Notes under the pieces: generated by a model
What the model was told of the DNA's origin: nothing
Seen by the model: only the letters and a program-made list of their open reading frames with translations
Database searches by the model: none
Part shown: piece by piece, positions 37,749 to 45,069 of the stretch
Position numbering within the stretch: position 1 is the stretch's first letter
Layout of the letters: every line of letters starts with the position of its first letter
Position numbers and translations under genes: made by a program
NCBI GenBank assembly: GCA_017397125.1
Contig: JAFQKB010000001.1
Coordinates: 1 to 61,106, forward strand
Length of the DNA: 61,106 bases
Direction: 5' to 3'
Source of the DNA: Clostridia bacterium
GTDB taxonomy: Bacteria; Bacillota; Clostridia; Oscillospirales; Acutalibacteraceae

Positions 37749-40415
37749 GTCTATATAGGGGTCCCCCTCCTCATTCTCAATGCCATAGGACTCCTCAAAC
37801 AGGCGGATGTTGTCAAACAGCGCTTCGCCTCCCTTGTCCAGCACCGCAAAGCCGATGCGTGTGATGGCATCGGTATTAAAGCCGAAGACCAGGGGGAACC
37901 AACCCTCTCCATAGGTGTCCTTATCAAAGGACAGATTGTAAAAGCCCACCGGGCCGCTGATCTTGTCCGCCAGCAGGGACAGCTTTCCAAAGCCGTCTTC
38001 GAGAATGCGGACGTTCATAGAGAAAACATAATCGGTATAGGGCTTTACGTCGATCCACTTGATGTAATAGGCGCCCATGGAGCTTTCGTTGCCGGTGTAT
38101 TTAAGCGAGGTGCCGTACTCAAAGGGGCGCTGCTCCAGACTCATCACACCGCTGTCCCAACCGCTGCCGGACTGCCAATAGTCGGATGCCGCGTCGTCCA
38201 TACGGATGTTCTCGGTCTGGGAATGGGCGTCCTCACAATAGCCGTAATCCACCATATAGTAGGAGATACCGGCCTTCATCTCCTCGCTGAGATAGTGGGT
38301 GCCCTCCGACGCCTTGTACAGCGCCAGACCGTCCACCCACATCCGGCTGGAGCGACCCAACAGGCCGATGGTGATTTGGGTGTGGTTGCCGCTGTTGAAG
38401 CCCACGCTGCGCAGACCCCAATGGGTATCCCACGCCTTGGGATAGATCTGCTGATAATCCCGGGAGGCACGGCCGGAGAGAGAGGATTGGATCATAAAGG
38501 TCTGGGTCTTGGGGTTGATGACACCGATGCTGGCCGCAAACCGGTTGTCCGCGCTGATGTAATCGCCCTTGATCCAGGTGGAGAAAATATAGTCGGTATT
38601 CGGCTGTACATCCACCGTAAAGGTGTGCCAGGCATACGCATCGCTGCCGGAGGAATTGAAGAACAGAGAGCGACTGCCCTCGGGGGCGGTGGGGTCCTCC
38701 ACCACCTGCACCCCGCCCCGCAGAAAGGCGCTGTTGTTCCACTGGCCGCCGCCATCGTTTTCAAAACTGCCGTTGTGGATCAAATTGGCCGTCTTGCTGG
38801 CAGGGCGGTCGTTCCACTCGCCGAAATTGGTCAGCGTCAGATTCTCTGCCCCCGCAGGAGCAGCGCCAGCCATAGGGGCATAGGGCCGCTTTATGGTCTC
38901 GATCTGGATCTTTTTGTTGTCCTGTACATAAGCAAGGCAATCCATAGGCTGATTGGACACCGCCGACTCTGCCGTATGACCCTGATCGTCCCGCACCACG
39001 ATCTTATAGATGGCGCTCAGCGAGGTGGTGGTGTCCGTATAGGAGCACTTGTAGCCCTTTAGATAGGACGACTGGCTCACGTTGTCCAGCACCTTTTTCC
39101 AGGTCTTGCCCCCATCGGTGGAGCGCAGCAGGTCCATCCTGGTGGCCTGGCGGGAGGGGATCCACTCGATGGCGTTGATTCCATTGACGTAGAACAGCAC
39201 CGGTGCGTCCAGCACCGTTTCCTCGCCCCGATACTCGTTAAGGCAATCCAGGGTGTAATGCCGCAATTCGTATACGTAATCCCGGAAATCGGTGGTGGTC
39301 TGAGCGTTTTTAGCCAGCAGATCGTGGGTGGCGCCCTTGGTATTGGGCTGCCAGCACCACAAAAAGCCGCCCTGGTAGCCGCGCTCCTTCATATTGTTGC
39401 GGAAATTGAGATGCGCCTGCAAATACTGCTGTTCGGACATACCGGAGCCATCGCCCACGTTAAACTCGGTGAGCAGCATCGGCACCGTGGTATAGTATTC
39501 CTGCATATACCCACAGCCGCCGTTGTTATCGTAGCGGTTGCGGCCCATCACGTCCAGGTCCAGGTCGCTGTATGCACCCAGGTCATCAAAGTTGGCCGCC
39601 ACGGTACGGGCCGTGTCCGGCAGCTCCTCCTTGACCACGTCGTTCATGGCGGTCATCAGGTACAGCATATCCGCCTTGGTCACGCCATAAGACACCGAGT
39701 GGTTGTTGCCGGTGGTCTTGTTGCCGATGGCGGTGTCGTTCATCTCATTTTCGATCTCATCGGTGAGGGCAATCAGCGCCACCACGTCGGGGAACTCTGC
39801 CAGCACCCGGCACAGAGGACGGACAAACCGCTCGGCATAATGGTCTGCCACGATGGGGTTGGAATACATCTGGGTCATCATGACCCAGGCGTCGTGTCCG
39901 TAATAGTCGTGCGCCGAAGAGGAGTGGAATAGGATATTCCACATCACCGGCATACCGATCTGCCGGCACATCTCCAGCAGGCGGCGGGTATTGGCCAGAT
40001 AGTCCTCCTTAATGCCGATGACGTCGCCGTTGTCATCGAACACCACGCCCTCGCTGTACGGAGAGCCCGCATAGGCCAGCATGTTGAAGCCCAGGGCCTT
40101 CAGGTTGTAGATCTCCTTGTAGATCTTATCGGCGCCATAGGCGTCGATGCCCACGGAATCAAAGCCGTACCAACGGTTGTCGATCCATTTTTGGGCTACT
40201 TCGTTGGCGGTCAGGCCGCTGCCTAGATAATTGTGGGTGAACCAAGGGTACCACACACCCTCGATAAAGCCGTCCCGCTCCAGGATCTGCTGATACAGAG
40301 TCTTCTGTTCCGCCGGTGCCGCATCCTCCGCCGCAGCCGGCAGCATGCCGGCCAGACCGGCCAGCAGGGCCAGAGCACACAGGGCACTGAGAAGTGTTTT
40401 GATGGAATTCTTCAT
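36927..40415 (-). CDS. Cell-wall-bound GH-A-like hydrolase with two CBMs (paralogue 2)
   Basis: A protein of 1,162 aa from the ATG at 40415 with AAGGAGCGTGATC upstream. Signal peptide about 1-29. The GH-A-like barrel (about 40-415) has TDEIENEMND (E224 acid/base candidate) and MLLTEFN (E317 nucleophile candidate). A fibronectin/BNR-like domain (about 425-535) and two CBM4/9-like modules follow, at about 585-745 (NLIHNGSFEND) and about 760-905, then the longest wall-binding tail of the set, about 13 units. The barrel keeps GVWYPWFTHNYLGSGLT near its start, the signature shared by most paralogues here. It acts outside the cell, attached to the envelope. The substrate is not determined. Confidence 0.85.
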   Translation of the reverse strand: MKNSIKTLLSALCALALLAGLAGMLPAAAEDAAPAEQKTLYQQILERDGFIEGVWYPWFTHNYLGSGLTANEVAQKWIDNRWYGFDSVGIDAYGADKIYKEIYNLKALGFNMLAYAGSPYSEGVVFDDNGDVIGIKEDYLANTRRLLEMCRQIGMPVMWNILFHSSSAHDYYGHDAWVMMTQMYSNPIVADHYAERFVRPLCRVLAEFPDVVALIALTDEIENEMNDTAIGNKTTGNNHSVSYGVTKADMLYLMTAMNDVVKEELPDTARTVAANFDDLGAYSDLDLDVMGRNRYDNNGGCGYMQEYYTTVPMLLTEFNVGDGSGMSEQQYLQAHLNFRNNMKERGYQGGFLWCWQPNTKGATHDLLAKNAQTTTDFRDYVYELRHYTLDCLNEYRGEETVLDAPVLFYVNGINAIEWIPSRQATRMDLLRSTDGGKTWKKVLDNVSQSSYLKGYKCSYTDTTTSLSAIYKIVVRDDQGHTAESAVSNQPMDCLAYVQDNKKIQIETIKRPYAPMAGAAPAGAENLTLTNFGEWNDRPASKTANLIHNGSFENDGGGQWNNSAFLRGGVQVVEDPTAPEGSRSLFFNSSGSDAYAWHTFTVDVQPNTDYIFSTWIKGDYISADNRFAASIGVINPKTQTFMIQSSLSGRASRDYQQIYPKAWDTHWGLRSVGFNSGNHTQITIGLLGRSSRMWVDGLALYKASEGTHYLSEEMKAGISYYMVDYGYCEDAHSQTENIRMDDAASDYWQSGSGWDSGVMSLEQRPFEYGTSLKYTGNESSMGAYYIKWIDVKPYTDYVFSMNVRILEDGFGKLSLLADKISGPVGFYNLSFDKDTYGEGWFPLVFGFNTDAITRIGFAVLDKGGEALFDNIRLFEESYGIENEEGDPYIDPYSRWTYEDGKWCYYSNGEKITDVWRKDGAYWRYIGKDGYCVANGWAHDGKGWIYQDQDAHVVQANWVYDGSGWYYLDKDGYMVSSQWKKDSVGWCYLTASGRMATNAWVMDSVGWCYVGADGYCVTNKWVADSKGWCYLDASGRMATNKWIKDSVGWCYVGGDGYCVTNKWVADSKGWCYLDASGRMVTNKWVADSKGWCYVDGSGYCKVNAWQKDSKGWCYLDQNGRMVYSQWVEDGGKRYYVNASGYMVFDTILMIDGVVYSFDRNGATI

Positions 40416-40443
40416 AGAACGATCACGCTCCTTTTCTATGGCG

Positions 40444-40473
40444 AGTATACAAAATGAAACCCCGCTTCGTCAA
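40444..40473 (-). promoter_or_regulatory. Promoter of GH-A-like paralogue 2
   Basis: On the minus strand TTGACG (40473-40468), 18 bp, TATACT (40449-40444). Confidence 0.75.
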
Positions 40474-40485
40474 CCCATCAATGAG

Positions 40486-40522
40486 AAAAGCGGTGAAAAG
40501 TGTTACACTTTTCACCGCTTTT
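40486..40522 (-). terminator. Terminator of GH-A-like paralogue 3
   Basis: A 17-bp perfect stem (40486-40502 with 40506-40522, 3-nt loop) ending in UUUU, ten bases after the stop at 40532. Confidence 0.88.
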
Positions 40523-40531
40523 GCCGTTATT

Positions 40532-41227
40532 TTAGTATTGAAGTGCGCCGTTTGTGCCAAAGATATAGGTCTTGCCGTCGATGGTCTGCCGGCCGGTGAC
40601 CATATAGCCGCTGGCGTTGATGTAATATCGCTTGCCGCCGTCCTCGACCCACTGACTGTACACCATCCGGCCGTTCTGGTCCAGATAACACCAGCCCTTA
40701 CTGTCCTTTTGCCAGGCGTTGGTCAGGCAGTAACCATCCTTGCCGATGTAGCACCAGCCCTTGCTGTCGGCGACCCATTTGTTGGTTACCATGCGGCCAT
40801 TGCTATCCAGGTAGCACCAGCCCTTGCTGTCCGCCACCCATTTGTTGGTGACACAGTAGCCATTGTCACCCACATAGCACCAGCCGACGGAATCCTTGAC
40901 CCATTTATTGGTGACCATCCGGCCGTTGCCGTCCAGATAGCACCAGCCCTTGCTGTCCGCCACCCACTTATTGGTCACGCAGTAGCCGTCGGCGCCCAGA
41001 TAGCACCAGCCGACGGAATCCTTGATCCATTTGTTGGTGACCATACGGCCATTGCCGTCCAGGTAGCACCAGCCAACGGAGTCAGCGACCCACTTATTGG
41101 TGACGCAGTAGCCGTCGGCACCCAGATAGCACCAGCCCACAGAGTCCTTGAGCCACTTGTCGGTGACCTTTTTGCCGTTTTCGTAATAAGCCCACTTGCC
41201 GTCTTCCTTGACCCAGCCGTTTTTGGC
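40532..41227 (-). repeat. Cell-wall-binding repeat array, paralogue 3
   Basis: About 11 units of 21 residues, with strict alternation of two-Cys units (GWCYLGADGYCVTNKW) and one-Cys units (GWCYLDGNGRMVTNKW). Confidence 0.9.
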
Positions 41228-44200
41228 GGTGGCATACGGGTCTGTGTTGACCACCGGTGCCGCATCCTCTACGCAAAACAGCCGGAAATTGTCCAAATAG
41301 ACCTCTCCGCCGTAATCGGCGATAGCCAGACCGATACGGGAGAACACGCCGGAGTTGAAGCGGAAGCAGAAGATGCCCCAGTCCTCTCCGTAGAAATCCT
41401 GCAGGAATTCAAAGTAGTCTATCCAATCGGGTATGGTGGTATCGCCGTCCAGCAGACCCACAAAGCCGGCGCCCTCTTTTACCACCTTAACGCTGAAACT
41501 CAGCACGTAATCGGTGTGGGGCTCCACCGTCATCCAGCGGTTGTATACGTTGCCCACCGGTTTGTCCAGAGCGGTATAGTGCAGAGAGTGGCCAAAGCCC
41601 AGCTCCCGGGCGTCCTCGATGGTTACAAAACGGGCATAACCGTCCACGTCGGTCCAGTAGGAGAGATCCTCCCCCTCCAAATCGAAGTTCGGCAGCCGAT
41701 TATCCTCCGGCAAACAGCCCCGTTCCCCCAGATGCAGGGAGGAGGTCAGATTGGTGTTGTTAAGCGGATCGCGATAGACCGCCGCATCCGTGGTTTTGCA
41801 CAGGGTCAGATCGTCCATATCCATTTGGGCGTCGGTGCCGGAGATCATAATGCCGATGCGGGTCATATCCTCGGTGTCAAAGCTCATTCCGCGCAGATGC
41901 CAATCGCCGTCAAAGGCGGTAGGCACCAGCGAGCGGCTCTCGTTGGAGTCGTGCTTGTATCCCTCCAGATAGTCCCAGGGCTCCGCCACCAGATAGTTGC
42001 CGGTCTCCGGGTCGAACACACCAAAGGTGACGTCACCGTTGTTCGCGGCAGACAGGTGGTGTCCTCTCACCCACGCGGAGAAGGTGTAGTTGGTGTGGGG
42101 CTGTACGTCCACGTAAAAGACCGCCCGATGGGTGTCGGTAAGGCCTGCACCGACGTACTGCAGATACCGTTCTCCGCCGTGGGCGTTCGATTCGTCTGTC
42201 ACGACCGTGACGGTGGTACCGTCCACAAAGGTGTTTGTGTTCCACGTGCCGCCCGCCCCCTCAAAGCCGGGATCGGATAAAAGATTCTTATTCTCAGAGG
42301 AAGCCACCAGCTTTTCGGGAACAAAATTGGTGATCGAATGCCGCACCGTGCCCGTTTCCACCAAAACCAGCGACACGTTGTCCACGTACTTGTCTCCCAA
42401 GGTGGCGTTGCTGAAGCTCAGGGTGATGGCGGTATTGTCTCCCGTATTAAAGCGGAGCATCTTGCTTTCCCACTGGTTTGCGGCGGTGGAGGGCCAATCC
42501 TCGCAGAGAATGCCGCCGTTGGTCTTGCGCTTGACGTAGACACCCATCAAGCTGCCCTGCACGCTCTTCATATCGTAGGTAAGGATATATTCCCGATTCG
42601 GCTCCACCGAAATGACTTGGCTGACAGCCTCACTGCAGTATTCCTGCGGTCCGGGGAGATACAGCATCTCATTCTGTACCGTCGTTCCGTAATGGCCGGT
42701 GAGGGTCCAGCCCTCTTTCCCTTGAGAGAAGTCGCCGTTGGTCAGCAGATTCTTGGCGGAATCCGCGTCGGTGGGCGTCTCATCCGTGCCGCCCGTAGAG
42801 GTGCCGCCCGCCGCCTTGTGGGAGAACACCTGCACCGAAGGCTCCGATAGGCGGGTGGTGCCGGAGGTCTGCCTGGCGGTCACCCGGTACAGCGCCTCCT
42901 GCCCCTCGGCGACCGTTGTGTCGACATAGTAGCCGACGGCATCGTTGCGCGGCGCCGTATGGGTGCGGACGGACACGTTGTTCAGCAATTTTTCCCAAGT
43001 CCTGCCGCCGTCGGTGGAGCGCTCCAGATCGATGATTTTAGCCTGTCGGGCGTTGAGCCAGGTTACCACTCCGTCGCCGTGATAGGCGAACATAGCGGGG
43101 GTATCCAAGGTGACGGTTTCGCCCCGGTGGGCGGTGCGGTAATCCAGCGCCTGATAGGTCAGCGCGGTGGCAAAGGTGGAAAAGTCCGAGGGAAACTCGT
43201 AATAGGTGTTGTACAGCGTGCACTCCGCATCGGCCTTTTGGGCGTGGTCAAAACTCCAGTAGAAAGCGCCGATGTACCCCGCCTCCCGAAGATTGGCGCA
43301 CATAGCCAGACTACCGTTTATATACTCCTCGGTGGACAGCGGGTTGCTCCATACGGTCAGACCCCACTCCGATGCATACATAGGCAGGCCGGTCTTATAC
43401 AGCTCGATGGGGGTCACGCTCTCGTCAGCGTAATAGTTGTTGCGCCCGAGAAAGGCCAGATCCAGATCCCCATACTGTCCGATGAAATCCGCATTTCCGG
43501 CGATGGTGCGGGGGATGGAGGGCATCTTCTCCTGACACAGCTCGTCCAGAGCGGCGTAGAAGTCGTACATATCCGAAAAGGAGACGCCGTATACGCCGCG
43601 ACCGCCCGACAGATTCCAGTCTACGGTGGCGTCGTTGATCTCGTTCTCTAGCTCGTCGCCAAAGGCGAGAAACAGCAGGTGATCCTCAAAATCCCGGATA
43701 ATATCCAGCAGCGGCCCCATCACCAGATCCATATACTGCTGCCGCACCACGGGATTGCAATAGTATTGGGTGCAGCGATCCCATGTGGTCTTGTCCAGAT
43801 ATTCATACAGACGGGTGGTGTGGGATTGCAGCACCACGCCAAAGGGCATATCCGCTGCCACGATGGCCTCCAGATAGCGTCGAAAGTTTTCTTTATATTC
43901 TTCGTCCAGCCCCAGCACCTGACCCCGATCGTCAAAGCGGATGCCCTCCATACGGTTGCCGCTGGCCATGATCTGTACGCAGTTGTAGCCCAGCGCCTTC
44001 AGGTTCAGCATATTGGTATACACCGTTTCGGCGCCGTTTCCGTCGCTGAAGGTGTTGGAGTCGTAGCCGTAGATGTGGTTGTCCGCAAAGGTGTGGCCTT
44101 CTTCGATCCATACGTAGTTGATGCCGTTGAGAAAGCCGTCCTGTTCCAGGATCTGCGCCATTAGGGTGCTTTTGATGGTGGCGACCCCGTCGGCGGCGGC

Positions 44201-44275
44201 AGACCCTATACCGGTCAACCCCGTCAGCAGTGCCGCAACGCACAGAAGAGAGATAACTGCTTTTTTGATACGCAT
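40532..44275 (-). CDS. Cell-wall-bound GH-A-like hydrolase with three CBMs (divergent paralogue 3)
   Basis: A protein of 1,247 aa from the ATG at 44275, behind AAAGGAGCGTGATG. Signal peptide about 1-28. The barrel (about 35-410) keeps GDELENEINDA (E212 acid/base candidate) and MYASEWG (E303 nucleophile candidate), but its first strand reads GINYVWIEEGHTF instead of GIWYPWF, so the substrate site probably differs. After a fibronectin-type domain (about 420-530) come three CBM4/9-like modules (about 555-690 NLLTNGDFSQG, about 705-860 NLLSDPGFEGAG, about 870-1010) and about 11 wall-binding repeats. It is the largest enzyme of the set, in a one-gene transcript. Confidence 0.83.
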   Translation of the reverse strand: MRIKKAVISLLCVAALLTGLTGIGSAAADGVATIKSTLMAQILEQDGFLNGINYVWIEEGHTFADNHIYGYDSNTFSDGNGAETVYTNMLNLKALGYNCVQIMASGNRMEGIRFDDRGQVLGLDEEYKENFRRYLEAIVAADMPFGVVLQSHTTRLYEYLDKTTWDRCTQYYCNPVVRQQYMDLVMGPLLDIIRDFEDHLLFLAFGDELENEINDATVDWNLSGGRGVYGVSFSDMYDFYAALDELCQEKMPSIPRTIAGNADFIGQYGDLDLAFLGRNNYYADESVTPIELYKTGLPMYASEWGLTVWSNPLSTEEYINGSLAMCANLREAGYIGAFYWSFDHAQKADAECTLYNTYYEFPSDFSTFATALTYQALDYRTAHRGETVTLDTPAMFAYHGDGVVTWLNARQAKIIDLERSTDGGRTWEKLLNNVSVRTHTAPRNDAVGYYVDTTVAEGQEALYRVTARQTSGTTRLSEPSVQVFSHKAAGGTSTGGTDETPTDADSAKNLLTNGDFSQGKEGWTLTGHYGTTVQNEMLYLPGPQEYCSEAVSQVISVEPNREYILTYDMKSVQGSLMGVYVKRKTNGGILCEDWPSTAANQWESKMLRFNTGDNTAITLSFSNATLGDKYVDNVSLVLVETGTVRHSITNFVPEKLVASSENKNLLSDPGFEGAGGTWNTNTFVDGTTVTVVTDESNAHGGERYLQYVGAGLTDTHRAVFYVDVQPHTNYTFSAWVRGHHLSAANNGDVTFGVFDPETGNYLVAEPWDYLEGYKHDSNESRSLVPTAFDGDWHLRGMSFDTEDMTRIGIMISGTDAQMDMDDLTLCKTTDAAVYRDPLNNTNLTSSLHLGERGCLPEDNRLPNFDLEGEDLSYWTDVDGYARFVTIEDARELGFGHSLHYTALDKPVGNVYNRWMTVEPHTDYVLSFSVKVVKEGAGFVGLLDGDTTIPDWIDYFEFLQDFYGEDWGIFCFRFNSGVFSRIGLAIADYGGEVYLDNFRLFCVEDAAPVVNTDPYATAKNGWVKEDGKWAYYENGKKVTDKWLKDSVGWCYLGADGYCVTNKWVADSVGWCYLDGNGRMVTNKWIKDSVGWCYLGADGYCVTNKWVADSKGWCYLDGNGRMVTNKWVKDSVGWCYVGDNGYCVTNKWVADSKGWCYLDSNGRMVTNKWVADSKGWCYIGKDGYCLTNAWQKDSKGWCYLDQNGRMVYSQWVEDGGKRYYINASGYMVTGRQTIDGKTYIFGTNGALQY

Positions 44276-44300
44276 AGAAACATCACGCTCCTTTAAGGTA

Positions 44301-44330
44301 TGTATATAAGTGAGCGCCCCTCTTTGTCAA
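44301..44330 (-). promoter_or_regulatory. Promoter of GH-A-like paralogue 3
   Basis: On the minus strand TTGACA (44330-44325), 18 bp, TATACA (44306-44301), leaving a short leader that carries AAAGGAGCGTGATG. Confidence 0.7.
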
Positions 44331-44341
44331 CCGTTTCGTCA

Positions 44342-44364
44342 AAAAAACAGCGGCGCTGTTTTTT
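44342..44364 (-). terminator. Terminator of GH-A-like paralogue 4
   Basis: AAAAAACAGC (44342-44351) pairs with GCTGTTTTTT (44355-44364); the U-rich arm is followed by UG. It lies ten bases after the stop at 44374. Confidence 0.75.
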
Positions 44365-44373
44365 CAATAATAT

Positions 44374-45069
44374 TTATCCGATCTGTACGCCGTTGTTGTC
44401 AAAGGTGTAGGTGCTGCCGTCGATGGTGAGCGTCTTGCCCGCCACCATATAGCCGTTTTGATCCAGATAGTACCAGTCGCCGTTGTAGCTGACCCAATCG
44501 TTCTTGGTCATAGAGCCCTCGCCGTCCAGATAACACCAGCCCTTACTGTCCTTTTGCCAGGCGTTGGTCAGGCAGTAACCATCCTTGCCGATGTAGCACC
44601 AGCCCTTACTGTCAGCGACCCATTTGTTGGTTACCATCCGGCCGTTCTGGTCCAGATAGCACCAGCCCTTGCTGTCCTTGACCCACTTGTTGGTGACGCA
44701 GTAACCGTTGTCGCCTACGTAGCACCAGCCGACCGAGTCCTTGATCCAGCGGTTGACCGCCATACGACCCTGATCGTCCAGATAGCACCAGCCCTTGCTG
44801 TCCGCCACCCATTTATTGGTGACACAATAGCCGTCGGCGCCCACATAGCACCAGCCAACGCTATCCTTGATCCATTTGTTGGTGACCATACGGCCGCTGC
44901 CGTCCAGATAGCACCAGCCAACGGAGTCAGCGACCCACTTATTGGTGACGCAGTAGCCGTCGGCACCCAGATAGCACCAGCCGACAGAATCCATCACCCA
45001 TTTGTTAACGACCTTGTGGCCGTTTTCGTAATAGACCCAGCCGTAGTCCTCCTCGACCCAGCCGTGTTT
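44374..45069 (-). repeat. Cell-wall-binding repeat array, paralogue 4
   Basis: About 11 units of 21 residues, alternating GWCYVGADGYCVTNKW and GWCYLDGSGRMVTNKW types. The final units (DWYYLDQNGYMVAG) lose the Cys. Confidence 0.9.

Noticed and set aside
33499..45069. CRISPR or transposon origin of the 63-bp tandem repeats
   Set aside because: The repeats stay in frame and encode wall-binding units; there are no unique spacers and no cas genes.
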